Assembly (NCBI RefSeq): GCF_002734215.1
Contig: NZ_NSEB01000023.1
Location: 1 to 62,047, forward strand
Length of the DNA stretch: 62,047 bases
Direction of reading: 5' to 3'
From: Fredinandcohnia onubensis
GTDB taxonomy: Bacteria; Bacillota; Bacilli; Bacillales; Bacillaceae_L
Under the pieces are notes generated by a model. That model searched no databases. It was not told where the DNA came from and saw only the letters and a program-made list of their open reading frames with translations. The translations under genes and the position numbers were made by a program. Shown here piece after piece: positions 25,112-36,391 of the stretch (positions are counted from its first letter, which is position 1; every line of letters starts with the position of its first letter).

Positions 25112-26872
25112 TTGAAGGGGTCAAAAAGAGAAAAACGGGAAAAAAACGTACATAAAAAGTCACCAACAAAACTAGCCGCATGGTGGCATAATTTGAAGAT
25201 TGGCTATAAATATGGAGTGGCATTTACAATTACCATTCTTTTATTTTGTTTATCGGCCATGATCATTTTTGGACAGCTGTATCATGTAAATAATGAAATG
25301 AAAGAAGTGAAAAAAAGCGGCGAGCAATCCATAATGATTACCGAAATTGCTAGCGTTTTCAACCAGCTAGGCAGCGAGATTAGTATTTACATACAAGATA
25401 GTAATGGAAAACATGTAACAGCATTCCAAGACTTAAGTAAACGATATGACGAATTATCTGATGAACTTGAACCTTCCCTAACACCAATAGAGCTTCAGCA
25501 CTATAACAAGGTTGGAGAAAATAAACATAAGCTCACCACTTTATTTGATGAGAAAGTTTTTCCAGCGGTTGTTTCGGCAAACAAGCTAAGTTCAATAGAA
25601 GCGAGCAGGGAAGCTGAACAAATAATTAAGGATACTGTCAGACAATTGGACCAGTTGCGAGCTAACATGAAAGTCAAAAGTGAACGTGCGATTACAGTAG
25701 CAAATTCAAATGTAACTGGAACAGCTATTGTTTTACTCGTTTCAATTGTCATATCGACGATAATTGCTATTTTAAGCCTTGTGATTATCGGTCGAAATAT
25801 CGGAAAGCAGCTTAAAAAATTGGTAGGAATTTCGAATCAAATTGCGGAGGGTAACCTAAATGTCGATGTCATTCAAGTGAAAGGACATGATGAAATAGGG
25901 TTGCTCAGCAAGTCATTAAATGTAATGAATGAAAGCCTTCGGTCAATGATTCGTGAAATTACAACGGTTTCCGAACAAGTAACGACAAAGAGTTCCGAAT
26001 TAATGATCTCATCAAGTGAAGTGAAAGCAGCGAGTCAGCAAATTGCGTCTACCGTTCAAGAGTTGTCGACAGGAGCTGAAGAGCAAGCAAATTCTTCTAC
26101 GCAATTAGCAAAAATGATGGATGATTATGCTGAGAAAATTCAAACAGCAAATCAAAGTGGAATCCAAATTAATGAATCGTCTCAAAACGTCTTGGAAATG
26201 ACGAAAAAGGGCCATGAATATATGAGTGCCTCAACCGAGCAAATGAATAAAATAAACAGCATCATGCAGTTTTCTGTTGAAAAGGTAAAAGGGCTCGACG
26301 AACAAACGAAGCAAATTTCAACCCTTGTGAAGGTCATCCGAGATATCGCAGATCAAACGAATCTGTTAGCACTTAATGCAGCAATAGAAGCAGCACGTGC
26401 AGGAGAACATGGAAGGGGATTTGCAGTTGTTGCAGATGAGGTTCGGAAATTAGCTGAACAAGTATCTCATTCAGTCAAAGACATAACTGAAATTGTAAAT
26501 AGTATTCAAACGGAATCAAACTCAGTTGCTCAGGGGTTATTAAATGGGTACAGCCAGGTAGATGAAGGGTCCAAGCAAATTCAAATAACGGGTCAAACAT
26601 TCAAGGATATTTATGACGCGGTTACGGACATGGTAGAAAGGATCCAAACGATTTCTGAAAATCTTGATACAATTGCAAGCAATACGGTGGAAATGAATGT
26701 ATCAATTGATAATATCGCTGCCGTTTCCGAGCAGTCAGCAGCAGGTGTTGAGCAAACCTCTGCCTCTGTTCAACAGACAACGAGTACGATGGAAACAATT
26801 TCTGACCATTCAGAGCTATTATCACAATTAGCAAATAGACTTAACACGATGATTACTAGATTCAAACTATAA
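25112..26872 (+). CDS. Methyl-accepting chemotaxis protein
   Basis: This 586-residue transmembrane receptor has a basic N-terminus, a first membrane span at about residues 33-55 and an extracytoplasmic four-helix sensor of about 140 residues. A second span (about 205-227) is followed by HAMP and a long signalling coiled coil. The hairpin tip is clear: [37 protein letters not shown]. Methylation-site regions flank it. No ATG is available; TTG at 25112 follows a strong GGGGGG site. The ligand is unknown. The motAB genes are 18 kb away and no che genes are in the window. Confidence 0.93.
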   Translation: MKGSKREKREKNVHKKSPTKLAAWWHNLKIGYKYGVAFTITILLFCLSAMIIFGQLYHVNNEMKEVKKSGEQSIMITEIASVFNQLGSEISIYIQDSNGKHVTAFQDLSKRYDELSDELEPSLTPIELQHYNKVGENKHKLTTLFDEKVFPAVVSANKLSSIEASREAEQIIKDTVRQLDQLRANMKVKSERAITVANSNVTGTAIVLLVSIVISTIIAILSLVIIGRNIGKQLKKLVGISNQIAEGNLNVDVIQVKGHDEIGLLSKSLNVMNESLRSMIREITTVSEQVTTKSSELMISSSEVKAASQQIASTVQELSTGAEEQANSSTQLAKMMDDYAEKIQTANQSGIQINESSQNVLEMTKKGHEYMSASTEQMNKINSIMQFSVEKVKGLDEQTKQISTLVKVIRDIADQTNLLALNAAIEAARAGEHGRGFAVVADEVRKLAEQVSHSVKDITEIVNSIQTESNSVAQGLLNGYSQVDEGSKQIQITGQTFKDIYDAVTDMVERIQTISENLDTIASNTVEMNVSIDNIAAVSEQSAAGVEQTSASVQQTTSTMETISDHSELLSQLANRLNTMITRFKL

Positions 26873-26876
26873 GCAG

Positions 26877-26915
26877 GAAAGTCAGTGCTTTGATTGGTGC
26901 ACTGGCTTTCTATTT
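26877..26915 (+). terminator. Terminator after the chemoreceptor gene
   Basis: GAAAGTCAGTGC pairs with GCACTGGCTTTC (one G-T pair), followed by TATTTTG. Confidence 0.85.
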
Positions 26916-26984
26916 TGTAAATATAGGATTTCCAAAATGTTTCAGGGTTTTGTAAAATAAAAGTAGAGAAGGGAGTACTGCGCG

Positions 26985-27473
26985 ATGTATAAATATAGTG
27001 AAATGATAACCGATATATTTGGAACCATTTATATCCTTGCCCATGAAATGGAATTAGTTGACATCTCACTTTCTGAAGAGGACTGGGAGGTGGCTAATAA
27101 AAAGTACGATGCTTCCTATGCTCCGGATGATGCTACTCTTGTTGAAATTAAAAATCAGCTAGAGGAATATTTTAGAGGGGAACGGAAGACATTCAGCTTC
27201 CCAATAAAATTTCGTGGTACAGTGTTTCAAGAACAGGTGTGGAATGAACTTTTGAAAATTCCTTACGGTGAAACTCGCTGTTATGCGGATATTGCGAATG
27301 CCATTGATAATCCAAAAGCTGTTCGTGCGGTTGGACAAGCCAATAGGAAAAATCCAATTCCGATTGTTGTTCCATGCCACCGTGTTATTGGAAAAGACAG
27401 GTCATTAACGGGATACTCAGGTACACGAACAGATTTAAAAGAAAAACTGTTGGTATTGGAAGGTGTGTTTTAA
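26985..27473 (+). CDS. ogt: Methylated-DNA--protein-cysteine methyltransferase (Ogt)
   Basis: This 162-residue suicide repair protein transfers methyl groups from O6-methylguanine to its own cysteine. The acceptor motif PCHRVIG lies at about residues 130-136. The helix-turn-helix and arginine finger appear just before it in GETRCYADIANAI...VRAVGQANRKNP. The N-terminal domain is the short type found in constitutive Ogt proteins rather than an AdaA/AdaB fusion. It is a single gene with its own terminator. Confidence 0.93.
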   Translation: MYKYSEMITDIFGTIYILAHEMELVDISLSEEDWEVANKKYDASYAPDDATLVEIKNQLEEYFRGERKTFSFPIKFRGTVFQEQVWNELLKIPYGETRCYADIANAIDNPKAVRAVGQANRKNPIPIVVPCHRVIGKDRSLTGYSGTRTDLKEKLLVLEGVF

Positions 27474-27490
27474 AGACCTCTCAAATCACA

Positions 27491-27524
27491 AAAAATCCAG
27501 TGTGCCTCCACACTGGATTTTCTT
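27491..27524. terminator. Bidirectional terminator between ogt and mtnA
   Basis: AAAATCCAGTGTG and CACACTGGATTTT form a 13-base-pair stem around a four-base loop, between two convergent genes. Confidence 0.88.
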
Positions 27525-28574
27525 TTATTTTTCAAACACTTTATGGATTTCCGCTCTGAGATCGCCTTGTAAAATCCCTTTTTCCGTAATAATGGCTGTA
27601 ATAAGTTCATTTGGTGTAACATCAAACGCTGGATTGTACACTTTTACGCCTTCTGGAGCGACGCGAACACCACCCAAATGAGTCACTTCTTCTGGGTTTC
27701 GCTCCTCAATCGGAATTTCTTTTCCACTTTCTAATGTCACATCAAAAGTAGAAAGAGGTGCTGCGACATAAAAAGGAATACCGAATGTTTTTGCTAATAC
27801 CGCCAAATTGAAGGTTCCTATTTTATTGGCAGTATCTCCATTTGCAGTAATTCGATCAGCACCTACGATGATGGCATCAATGCCTTTTTCCAAAATCGTA
27901 TGGGCGGCCATATTGTCCGTAATGAGTGTCACATCCACACCTGACTGTAGGAGTTCCCAAGTTGTTAACCGAGCTCCTTGTAATACTGGCCTTGTTTCAG
28001 ATGCATAGACTGATAGATTAATTCCTTGTTGAGCTGCAAGATGGAATGGTGCTAGTGCTGTTCCATAGCGAGCTGTTGCGATTGAACCAGCATTACATAT
28101 TGTTAACACCTTAAATCCATTTTTGAATAGAGTAAGCGCATTTTCACCAATTTGGCGACAGACCCCTTCATCTTCTGCTTGAATGCGAATCGCCTCATGG
28201 ACAATTGTTGTTTTTGCTTCATTCACAGACTTTGAAGCTTCAATACTTGCAACTAATCGGTTCAATGCCCAAATTAGATTTACAGCAGTAGGGCGTGAGC
28301 TTGCTAAGTATTCTTTATCTTTTAGGAGTCTTTCCTTGAACTCATCTAAGGATGTTACCTCATAGCCTTGAGCAGACAGAGCTAATCCAAACGCAGCTGT
28401 AATTCCTATCGCTGGAGCCCCACGGACTTTTAAAGTGGTAATGCTATCCCAAACATCCTCAATTGAAAACAGGTCGATAAACACAGTCTCCAACGGAAGC
28501 TTTGTTTGATCTAATAGTTTGATATGTGTTTCATTCCACTGAACGGATTGGGGAACTGTTTTTGTGTAGGTCAT
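27525..28574 (-). CDS. mtnA: Methylthioribose-1-phosphate isomerase
   Basis: This 349-residue methionine-salvage enzyme converts 5-methylthioribose-1-phosphate to the ribulose form. It belongs to the eIF-2B-like family, and its motifs [17 protein letters not shown] (around residue 240) and the catalytic cysteine region ICNAGSIAT (around 158) are present. It follows mtnK with only four bases between them. Both are under the S-box leader at 29870-30029, so the operon is switched off when SAM is plentiful. Confidence 0.95.
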   Translation of the reverse strand: MTYTKTVPQSVQWNETHIKLLDQTKLPLETVFIDLFSIEDVWDSITTLKVRGAPAIGITAAFGLALSAQGYEVTSLDEFKERLLKDKEYLASSRPTAVNLIWALNRLVASIEASKSVNEAKTTIVHEAIRIQAEDEGVCRQIGENALTLFKNGFKVLTICNAGSIATARYGTALAPFHLAAQQGINLSVYASETRPVLQGARLTTWELLQSGVDVTLITDNMAAHTILEKGIDAIIVGADRITANGDTANKIGTFNLAVLAKTFGIPFYVAAPLSTFDVTLESGKEIPIEERNPEEVTHLGGVRVAPEGVKVYNPAFDVTPNELITAIITEKGILQGDLRAEIHKVFEK

Positions 28575-28578
28575 GTTG

Positions 28579-29814
<1,236 letters not shown>

Positions 29815-29823
29815 CTAAAAACA

Positions 29824-29851
29824 GAAAAGCCTCTTTCAAAGAAAGAGGCTT
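29824..29851 (-). terminator. Riboswitch-controlled terminator before mtnK
   Basis: On the minus strand AAGCCTCTTTC and GAAAGAGGCTT form a long stem, followed by TTCTGTTTTT. It lies between the SAM-I aptamer and the mtnK start and is the expression platform. Confidence 0.85.
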
Positions 29852-29869
29852 GAAGACACGGCTTCGCAC

Positions 29870-30029
29870 CTCTTATCTGCCAAGAAGTTCTACACTTCCT
29901 GCTGGAATTAGCACCGTGCCTTGTGGGTTTCCCCAGCGCTAGAAAAAATAGCGCCCCACCTTACGATGGTTTTACGGTCGGTTGCTGGGCTTCATCGGGC
30001 CAAGTCCCTCTGCCTGCTCTTGATAAGAG
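29870..30029 (-). promoter_or_regulatory. SAM-I (S-box) riboswitch aptamer of mtnKA
   Basis: Minus-strand sequence begins CTCTTATCAAGAGCAGGCAGAGGGACTTGG and contains the S-box landmarks: AGAGGGAC..GGCCCGATGAAGCCC.GCAACC, an enlarged third stem, AAGGCACGGTGCTAATTCC, and the closing GATAAGAG that pairs with CTCTTATC. The terminator at 29824-29851 completes it. SAM binding should terminate transcription before mtnK. Confidence 0.93.
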
Positions 30030-30070
30030 ATAAAACAACGATATTTAAATTTTTATAATACTGTTAAAAA

Positions 30071-30099
30071 TCATAACAATGAATATACATAATTGTCAA
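30071..30099 (-). promoter_or_regulatory. Sigma-A promoter of mtnKA
   Basis: On the minus strand TTGACA (30094-30099) and TTATGA (30071-30076) are separated by 17 bases, about 40 bases before the riboswitch. Confidence 0.65.
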
Positions 30100-30119
30100 T
30101 ATACATTTTATTTGAACGA

Positions 30120-30905
30120 TTAATAAAAAGTAGGGCGACGGTCTTGGAAAATGGGGATTTGTTTTCTCACTTCTTGAACCTTGTTTAGGTCGATTTCCCC
30201 AACTAATGTTGTACTTTGGGTACCGGCTTCAGCAACAATGGTTCCCCATGGATCGATAATCATTGAATGTCCCCCAAATACGTTATCAGGATTACTTCCA
30301 ACACTGTTACATGCAACAACATAGCATTGATTTTCAATGGCGCGGCTAAGAAGCAATGTCCGCCAATGTTCAAGGCGAGGGAGTGGCCATTCCGCTACCA
30401 CGAATAAAATTTCAGCACCGCTAGCTGTATGTGCACGAATCCATTCTGGGAAGCGAATATCATAACAAATGACACCAGCAGCTGGCACATTTTCAATGGT
30501 AAAATCACCTTTTGCTTCGCCTGCCTGTAAATACAAATGCTCATCCATGAGCTTGAATAAATGTAGTTTGCTGTATTCACTTAGCAATTCTCCGTCTCGA
30601 TTAAAGACAAACATTGTGTTTGTCACACCTTGCCCCGTCTTTTTAGCTACAGAGCCTGCGACAATATTTACAGAGTATTGTTTTGCTAATGTTTTGATAA
30701 ACGTTTTTGTTACATCGCCATTTTCGTCAGCAATCTCATCTAATCTTGTTAAATCGTATCCAGTTGTCCAAAGCTCTGGAAGGATAATAATATCGGGTTT
30801 GTCTTGATTCATCGTATTTTCTATTTCTTTTGAAATCCGGTCAAAATTTTCTTGCGGTTTTCCGAATTGGATATCATACTGAATACATGCAATTTTTAGA
30901 TTCAT
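30120..30905 (-). CDS. mtnU: Nitrilase-family omega-amidase of methionine salvage
   Basis: This 261-residue carbon-nitrogen hydrolase has the catalytic triad Glu (ILPELWTTG), Lys (SKLHLF) and Cys (GVICYDIRFPEW). MtnU proteins are linked to MtnE: a glutamine transaminase yields 2-oxoglutaramate, which an omega-amidase removes. I begin at 30905, where GGAGG precedes MNLKIACIQYD; the longer upstream frame overlaps the divergent mtnE region. Its 93-bp spacing from mtnE suggests a shared control region. The exact substrate is family inference. Confidence 0.85.
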   Translation of the reverse strand: MNLKIACIQYDIQFGKPQENFDRISKEIENTMNQDKPDIIILPELWTTGYDLTRLDEIADENGDVTKTFIKTLAKQYSVNIVAGSVAKKTGQGVTNTMFVFNRDGELLSEYSKLHLFKLMDEHLYLQAGEAKGDFTIENVPAAGVICYDIRFPEWIRAHTASGAEILFVVAEWPLPRLEHWRTLLLSRAIENQCYVVACNSVGSNPDNVFGGHSMIIDPWGTIVAEAGTQSTTLVGEIDLNKVQEVRKQIPIFQDRRPTFY

Positions 30906-30998
30906 TTGGTTGCCTCCATAAAAATGATACTTTACAGTTAACTCTAACAATATATGATTTTCAACTAATATTTCAAGTATTTTAAAGAAGGTGTAGAT

Positions 30999-32174
30999 AT
31001 GAAAAATTTCCAACAATCTGAAATCCTACAAAAATTACCGAAACAGTTTTTTGCTTCACTAGTTGCTAAAGTGAACAATGTAGTTGCCGAGGGGCATGAT
31101 GTTATAAATTTAGGACAAGGGAATCCAGACCAACCAACACCTCAACATATTGTTGAAGCTCTTAAAAATGCTGCCGATCAGCCTAAATTTCACAAGTACT
31201 CTCCGTTTCGTGGCCATGCGTTTTTAAAGAAAGCAGCAGCTGAATTTTACCAACGCGAATATGGTGTTGAACTTGATCGTGAAACGGAAGTAGCCGTTTT
31301 ATTTGGTGGAAAGGCGGGATTGGTAGAGATTCCACAATGCCTTTTAAATCCAGGTGATATTGCACTAGTTCCAGACCCTGGATATCCAGACTATTGGTCA
31401 GGTGTTGAACTTGCACGGGCTGAAATGTCATATATGCCTCTGAAGGAGGAAAATGACTTTTTACCAGATTACACAGAAATTGATTCGGAGAAGCTCGAAA
31501 AAGCAAAGGTGATGTTTTTAAATTATCCTAATAACCCTACAGGGGCTGTAGCAACTAAGGAATTTTTTGAAGATACGGTTTCTTTTGCAAAAGAACATGA
31601 TATTTGTGTGGTACATGATTTTGCATATGGAGCAATCGGTTTTGAGGGGAAAAAGCCGATTAGTTTTCTAGAAGTTGAAGGTGCCAAAGATATTGGTATT
31701 GAAATTTACACACTTTCAAAGACCTATAATATGGCAGGCTGGAGAGTGGGGTTTGCGGTTGGAAACCCAAGTGTAATCGAAGCTATCAATCTAATTCAAG
31801 ACCATATGTACGTGAGCTTGTTTAGCCCTGTTCAAGCAGCAGCTGCAGCCGCATTGACTGAGTCGCAAGATTGTGTAAAAGAATTAGTAGATAAGTATGA
31901 ATCAAGACGGAATGCATTTATTGGTGCTTTACAGTCAATAGGGTGGGATGTAAAAGCACCTGAAGGCTCATTTTTCGCATGGTTACCAGTGCCGGCAGGA
32001 TACACATCGGTAAGCTTTGCCGATCTGTTACTAGAAAAAGCTCATGTTGCGGTTGCACCAGGGATTGGCTTTGGCGAATTTGGAGACCGTTATGTGCGCG
32101 TCGGACTATTAACTGACGAAGAGCGGCTCGTTGAAGCTGCAAACCGCATCAACAAATTAAATCTATTTAAATAA
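30999..32174 (+). CDS. mtnE: Methionine-salvage aminotransferase (MtnE type)
   Basis: This 391-residue class-I/II pyridoxal-phosphate aminotransferase turns 2-oxo-4-methylthiobutyrate into methionine as the last salvage step. The cofactor lysine is in YTLSKTYNMAGWRVGF (about residue 237), with FLNYPNNPTGA for cofactor contacts and RVGLL near the end for carboxylate binding. It is divergent from mtnU and precedes the second S-box, so it has its own promoter, and I see no riboswitch in front of it. Confidence 0.9.
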   Translation: MKNFQQSEILQKLPKQFFASLVAKVNNVVAEGHDVINLGQGNPDQPTPQHIVEALKNAADQPKFHKYSPFRGHAFLKKAAAEFYQREYGVELDRETEVAVLFGGKAGLVEIPQCLLNPGDIALVPDPGYPDYWSGVELARAEMSYMPLKEENDFLPDYTEIDSEKLEKAKVMFLNYPNNPTGAVATKEFFEDTVSFAKEHDICVVHDFAYGAIGFEGKKPISFLEVEGAKDIGIEIYTLSKTYNMAGWRVGFAVGNPSVIEAINLIQDHMYVSLFSPVQAAAAAALTESQDCVKELVDKYESRRNAFIGALQSIGWDVKAPEGSFFAWLPVPAGYTSVSFADLLLEKAHVAVAPGIGFGEFGDRYVRVGLLTDEERLVEAANRINKLNLFK

Positions 32175-32202
32175 CCGTGTTGATCAATTAAGAAAAAAAG
32201 GT

Positions 32203-32231
32203 TTGACATGAAAAATAATTCCTGTCATAAT
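32203..32231 (+). promoter_or_regulatory. Sigma-A promoter of the mtnWXBD operon
   Basis: TTGACA (32203-32208) and CATAAT (32226-32231) are separated by exactly 17 bases, about 85 bases before the S-box aptamer. Confidence 0.8.
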
Positions 32232-32268
32232 CCTAATTGAATTACTTTTTGGAAAAATTAAATAAAGG

Positions 32269-32299
32269 TTGAGCCTCCTAGTAAGAAGGTTCAACATGT
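32269..32299 (+). other. Leader hairpin before the mtnW riboswitch
   Basis: GGTTGAGCC and GGTTCAACA can pair across about 13 bases, upstream of the S-box aptamer and without a T run. It may stabilise the transcript or be an older regulatory stem. Confidence 0.35.
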
Positions 32300-32314
32300 T
32301 ATATAGAATCTATT

Positions 32315-32423
32315 TTCTTATTAAGAGCAGGCGGAGGGACTAGCCCAGTGAAGCCCGGCAACCGACTTACAAAATCGTAAGCACGGTGCTAATTCTTGCA
32401 GCGTTAAGCTGAGAGATAAGAAG
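32315..32423 (+). promoter_or_regulatory. SAM-I (S-box) riboswitch of the mtnWXBD operon
   Basis: The sequence begins TTCTTATTAAGAGCAGGCGGAGGGACTAG and has GCCCAGTGAAGCCCGGCAACC, a third stem, CACGGTGCTAATTC and the closing GAGATAAGAAG. These are the standard S-box core positions. An expression-platform terminator follows at 32437-32463. Confidence 0.93.
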
Positions 32424-32436
32424 ATGTTAGTTTGCT

Positions 32437-32463
32437 AACCTCTTCTTATGAAGAGGTTTTTTG
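32437..32463 (+). terminator. Riboswitch-controlled terminator before mtnW
   Basis: AACCTCTTC and GAAGAGGTT pair around TTAT and are followed by TTTTT, 37 bases before the mtnW start. Confidence 0.88.
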
Positions 32464-32499
32464 CGTTGTTTGTAACAAATTTCGAAATGAGGGTTAGAC

Positions 32500-33744
32500 A
32501 TGAGTGAAGTGATTGCTACATATTTGGTGCATGACTCGAGTGACAACTTAGAGAAAAAAGCTGAAGGTATTGCACTCGGATTAACGGTAGGTTCTTGGAC
32601 CAATTTGCCGAAACTCGAGCAAGACCAGCTTAAAAAGCATAAAGGAAGAGTAATTAGTGTTAAACAATATGAAGTGGATCCACGAGCAAGTGACTATTTT
32701 GGGAAACAAGTTAAAAAGGGAATTATAAAAATTGGATACCCAAGTGCTAATTTTAGTGCGGATTTACCAGCTATCTTAACAACTACGTTTGGTAAGCTTT
32801 CCTTGGATGGCGAAGTTAAGCTACTAGACTTGGAGTTTTCTAGTGAATTGAAGTCAACATTCCCTGGTCCGAAATTTGGAATCGAAGGCATCCGTGAAAA
32901 ACTGGGAGTATATAATAGACCGCTCGTAATGAGCATTTTTAAAGGGGTTATTGGAAGAGATATAGAGTACCTCAAGGATCAGCTTCGTGAGCAGGCACTT
33001 GGTGGTGTGAATATCATCAAGGATGATGAAATCCTCTTTGAGAACACGTTAACACCTTTTGAAACGAGAATCATTGAAGGGAAAAAAGTACTTGAAGGTG
33101 TTTACAAAGAAACCGGACATCGAGCACTTTACGCTGTTAACTTAAGCGGAAGAACTTTCGAACTGAAGGAAAAGGCAAGGAAAGCAGTAGAGCTTGGTGC
33201 TGACCTGTTATTGTTTAATGTTTTTGCATATGGAATCGATGTACTCCAAAGTTTAGCGGAGGACCCGCAAATTTCCATACCGATTATGGCTCATCCAGCT
33301 GTAAGTGGAACACTCACACCATCTGAATTTTACGGGTTTTCAAATCAACTATTACTTGGCAAGTTGCTTAGATATGCTGGGGCGGACCTTGTCTTGTTCC
33401 CTTCACCATATGGAAGTGTTGCACTTGAAAGAGATCAAACACTGGCGATTGCTGATGAATTAATAAAAAATGATGAGTCATTAAAACCATCATTTCCTGT
33501 TCCTTCTGCAGGAATCCATCCTGGCTTAGTGCCGCTCCTTATCAATGATTTCGGGAAAGACAGTGTCATAAATGCCGGTGGCGGTGTTCACGGACATCCA
33601 GAAGGAGCAATTGGTGGCGGGAAAGCTTTTCAAGCAGCAGTTGATGCAGTGCTCTCTGGAAAGACGCTTGTAGAATATGCAAAAAATAGCCCAGAGCTAA
33701 AAAAAGCAATCGAATTATGGGGATATAAAGAGGTACAACGATGA
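32500..33744 (+). CDS. mtnW: 2,3-diketo-5-methylthiopentyl-1-phosphate enolase (RuBisCO-like)
   Basis: This 414-residue RuBisCO-like protein acts as an enolase in methionine salvage. The barrel shows [11 protein letters not shown] (about 169-179), the counterpart of the RuBisCO magnesium-site loop, and [18 protein letters not shown] (about 361-378), the phosphate-binding region. It is the first gene after the S-box, with GAGGG before the ATG. Its stop overlaps the start of mtnX (ATGA), so the two are coupled. Confidence 0.95.
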   Translation: MSEVIATYLVHDSSDNLEKKAEGIALGLTVGSWTNLPKLEQDQLKKHKGRVISVKQYEVDPRASDYFGKQVKKGIIKIGYPSANFSADLPAILTTTFGKLSLDGEVKLLDLEFSSELKSTFPGPKFGIEGIREKLGVYNRPLVMSIFKGVIGRDIEYLKDQLREQALGGVNIIKDDEILFENTLTPFETRIIEGKKVLEGVYKETGHRALYAVNLSGRTFELKEKARKAVELGADLLLFNVFAYGIDVLQSLAEDPQISIPIMAHPAVSGTLTPSEFYGFSNQLLLGKLLRYAGADLVLFPSPYGSVALERDQTLAIADELIKNDESLKPSFPVPSAGIHPGLVPLLINDFGKDSVINAGGGVHGHPEGAIGGGKAFQAAVDAVLSGKTLVEYAKNSPELKKAIELWGYKEVQR

Positions 33745-34409
33745 AGAAACCAATTATCTTCTGTGATTTTGATGGCACAATCACGAATACAGATAATATT
33801 ATTGCCATCATGAAAAGATTTGCTCCTCCTGAATGGGAGGAAATCAAGGATCAAGTTCTCTCACAAACAATCCCGATTCAGGAGGGAGTAAGTAGAATGT
33901 TTTCCCTTTTGCCATCAGCATCGCGTGAGGAAATTACCGATTATATACTGAACCATGCTGAAATACGGGAAGGTTTTAAGGAGTTTGTTGCGTTTACAAA
34001 AGAAGAGGGAATTCCATTATACATTGTTAGCGGTGGGATTGATTTTTTTGTAGAGCCATTGCTCGATGGATTCGTTCCAAAGGGGCAAATTTACTGTAAC
34101 AAATCTGATTTTACCAATGAAAAAATAAAGATTGTATGGCCATACACTTGTGACGATGAGTGCACAAACAAGTGTGGCTGTTGTAAGCCAACATTGATTC
34201 GTAAGTTTGCAAATCAGGACGATTTTAAAATCGTCATTGGTGATTCCATTACTGATCTTCAAGCAGCTAAACTTGGTGACAAGGTCATTGCTAGAGATTT
34301 TCTTGTACAAAAATGTGAAGAACTCGGAATCGAACATTCTTCATTCCATTCCTTTTTTGATGTAATTGAGATTCTAAAAAAGGAGGTTCTAACAAATGCT
34401 TCGAATTAA
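33741..34409 (+). CDS. mtnX: 2-hydroxy-3-keto-5-methylthiopentenyl-1-phosphate phosphatase
   Basis: This 222-residue phosphatase of the HAD superfamily removes phosphate to make the acireductone precursor. The nucleophile motif DFDGTIT is at residues 9-15, with SGG (around 98) and [11 protein letters not shown] (around 167-177) as the later motifs. A cysteine cluster ([12 protein letters not shown], around 137-148) is seen in Bacillus MtnX proteins. It overlaps both neighbours (4 bases with mtnW, 14 with mtnB). Confidence 0.94.
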   Translation: MKKPIIFCDFDGTITNTDNIIAIMKRFAPPEWEEIKDQVLSQTIPIQEGVSRMFSLLPSASREEITDYILNHAEIREGFKEFVAFTKEEGIPLYIVSGGIDFFVEPLLDGFVPKGQIYCNKSDFTNEKIKIVWPYTCDDECTNKCGCCKPTLIRKFANQDDFKIVIGDSITDLQAAKLGDKVIARDFLVQKCEELGIEHSSFHSFFDVIEILKKEVLTNASN

Positions 34410-35016
34410 GCAATGGACAGAGCTTGCAGATATAAAAGATGAATTTGCAGCGCGTGATTGGTTTATGGGTACAAGTGGAAATCTTGCCATAAAAGTATCT
34501 GACAACCCTATTACCTTTCTAGTTACAGCAAGTGGTAAGGATAAAAAGAAAAGAACAGATGAGGACTTTTTATTAGTGGATGGGGCAGGTTATCCGGTTA
34601 CTCCGACTCATTTGAAGCCCTCAGCAGAAACACTTCTGCATGTTGAAATCTATAACAAAACAAATGCAGGTTGTAGCCTTCATGTCCATACAGTTGATAA
34701 CAATGTCATTTCTGAGCTATATGCTGACAAAGGTGAGGTTGTCTTCAAGGGGCAGGAGATCATTAAAGCGCTTGGTTTATGGGATGAGGATGCAGAAATC
34801 AGAATACCAATAATCAAAAATGATGCTAATATCCCGACACTTGCAAGAAATTTTGGCCAGTATGTTACTGGGGACTTTGGCGCTGTTCTGATCCGAAACC
34901 ATGGAATCACTGTCTGGGCCAAGAATGCATTTGATGCAAAAAAACATTTAGAAGCATATGAGTTTCTTTTTAGCTATCATTTAAAACTATTAGCATTAGC
35001 CCCTTTAAGGGTATAA
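34396..35016 (+). CDS. mtnB: Methylthioribulose-1-phosphate dehydratase
   Basis: This 206-residue zinc enzyme of the class-II aldolase family dehydrates methylthioribulose-1-phosphate. Zinc ligands are visible in SLHVHT (His-x-His, about 95-97) and [10 protein letters not shown] (about 165). The N-terminal GTSGNLAIK segment forms the phosphate site. The start lies inside the end of mtnX with AAAGGAGG before it. Confidence 0.94.
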   Translation: MLRIKQWTELADIKDEFAARDWFMGTSGNLAIKVSDNPITFLVTASGKDKKKRTDEDFLLVDGAGYPVTPTHLKPSAETLLHVEIYNKTNAGCSLHVHTVDNNVISELYADKGEVVFKGQEIIKALGLWDEDAEIRIPIIKNDANIPTLARNFGQYVTGDFGAVLIRNHGITVWAKNAFDAKKHLEAYEFLFSYHLKLLALAPLRV

Positions 35017-35038
35017 AAATTTTACGAGGTGAAGAAAA

Positions 35039-35584
35039 ATGGCAAATATTAAATTACGTAATACAGGTGAAAGACTAGAGGGACAAGAAAAGGTAGCAGC
35101 ATTTTTAGAAGAACAAGGTGTCCTTTATGAGCACTGGGACACTAGCAAACTATCAGAGGAATTAAGAGGGAATTGCAGAATTAATGATGAGCAAAAAGAG
35201 CAAATCCTATCGATTTACGAAGAAGAAATCAAATCACTTGGTGAGCGTAACGGATATCAAAAATGGGATGTCATCGCATTGTCTGATGCAACTCCAAACC
35301 TTGATGAGCTTCTAAAGAAATTTGAACAAGTACATGTTCATACAGAAGATGAAGTACGTGCAATCGTAGCAGGACATGGAATTTTCATTATTAAAGGAAG
35401 TGGCGATACTGGCTACTTTGATGTTGAACTAGAGGCAGGGGATGTTATTTCTGTACCTGTTGACACACCACATTTTTTCACCCTAATGGATGATCGTGAA
35501 GTCGTTGCAGTACGATTATTTATTGATCCAGATGGTTGGGTTGCTCACCCATTCCAAGACCCAGAATTTGCTGGTACAAAATAG
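35039..35584 (+). CDS. mtnD: Acireductone dioxygenase
   Basis: This 181-residue cupin metalloenzyme oxidises the acireductone to 2-oxo-4-methylthiobutyrate and formate with bound iron; with nickel a side reaction gives carbon monoxide. The metal ligands appear as HVHTEDEVR (His-x-His-x4-Glu, about 101-107) and VPVDTPHFF (about 144). It is the last gene of the salvage operon, 22 bases after mtnB. A terminator follows. Confidence 0.95.
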   Translation: MANIKLRNTGERLEGQEKVAAFLEEQGVLYEHWDTSKLSEELRGNCRINDEQKEQILSIYEEEIKSLGERNGYQKWDVIALSDATPNLDELLKKFEQVHVHTEDEVRAIVAGHGIFIIKGSGDTGYFDVELEAGDVISVPVDTPHFFTLMDDREVVAVRLFIDPDGWVAHPFQDPEFAGTK

Positions 35585-35591
35585 GAATAGA

Positions 35592-35630
35592 AAGGGTTTT
35601 ATGGTATTTTCCATAAAGCTCTTTTTTATA
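35592..35630 (+). terminator. Terminator of the mtnWXBD operon
   Basis: AAAGGGTTTTATGG pairs with CCATAAAGCTCTTT with some mismatches, followed by a T run. Confidence 0.75.
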
Positions 35631-35761
35631 TCTAAATGTTTAGAATATTCTTTACATATGAATATAAATATGTTACATTTTTGTTCATTGGAAAAGAAAT
35701 ATTTTGTTGCATATACTATAGGTAGTTGGGAATTCTTTCTACTGTATGAGGAGTGGAGATT

Positions 35762-36391
35762 ATGAAGATTCGCTATAATTTTGTCCAGAAATCAGATGTG
35801 AAATATTGTCATGACAATTTTAACGTTCAACATGCCCTTCAATTTTTAAATGAAACAGGCTATCGGTCAGTCCCGGTATTATCAAAAAATGGAACAACAT
35901 TTGAAGGTTTAATTTATAAAGTCGACATTTTAGAGTACCTTTATGAAAAAAATGGAGATGCAAATGCAAGTATTCTTACCCTCGTCGAGAGCAAAGATGC
36001 TTTTGTTTACGATGAGGATTCCTTCTTTAAGACATTTTTAACGATTCGACGTTTGCCATTTATTGCGGTGCTTAACTCCGAGAATGAATTTCTAGGAATC
36101 ATGACACATTCGAATGTAATGGATGTCCTTGAGGATTCGTTTGGAATGAGGACAGGGGGATATACACTAACGATCGCTACGATTGAACATAAAGGTGCGA
36201 TAAAAGATCTTGTGTCTCTAATTCGTGACATTAACATTGAGGGCATGTTAACCCTTGACAATGGTGAAAAATACCTCCGCCGCATCATCTTAAATCTACC
36301 AGGATTACTTGAAGAGGATGAGATTCAAGCTATCAAAAGGAAACTCGAAGCGAAAGAATTCCGTGTTACACATATTGATCGAATTAAATAA
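35762..36391 (+). CDS. CBS-domain protein, CbpA-like
   Basis: This protein of about 209 residues has two CBS repeats (about residues 1-120: TGYRSVPVLSKNG and LPFIAVLNSENEFLGIMTHSNVMDVL). A C-terminal ACT-like half follows (about 130-209, starting YTLTIATIEHKGAIKDLVSLI). CBS-plus-ACT proteins of this size in Firmicutes include the cyclic di-AMP-binding protein CbpA. I use the ATG at 35762 because GAGGAG is correctly placed there; the GTG at 35753 lies within that site. It is monocistronic. Ligand binding is family inference; DarB/YkuL proteins are shorter and lack the ACT half. Confidence 0.75.
   Translation: MKIRYNFVQKSDVKYCHDNFNVQHALQFLNETGYRSVPVLSKNGTTFEGLIYKVDILEYLYEKNGDANASILTLVESKDAFVYDEDSFFKTFLTIRRLPFIAVLNSENEFLGIMTHSNVMDVLEDSFGMRTGGYTLTIATIEHKGAIKDLVSLIRDINIEGMLTLDNGEKYLRRIILNLPGLLEEDEIQAIKRKLEAKEFRVTHIDRIK

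Noticed and set aside
30906-31016. Longer N-terminus for the mtnU protein
   Set aside because: The extra 37 residues overlap the divergent mtnE start and lack a ribosome site, whereas the ATG at 30905 has GGAGG and matches the family start.
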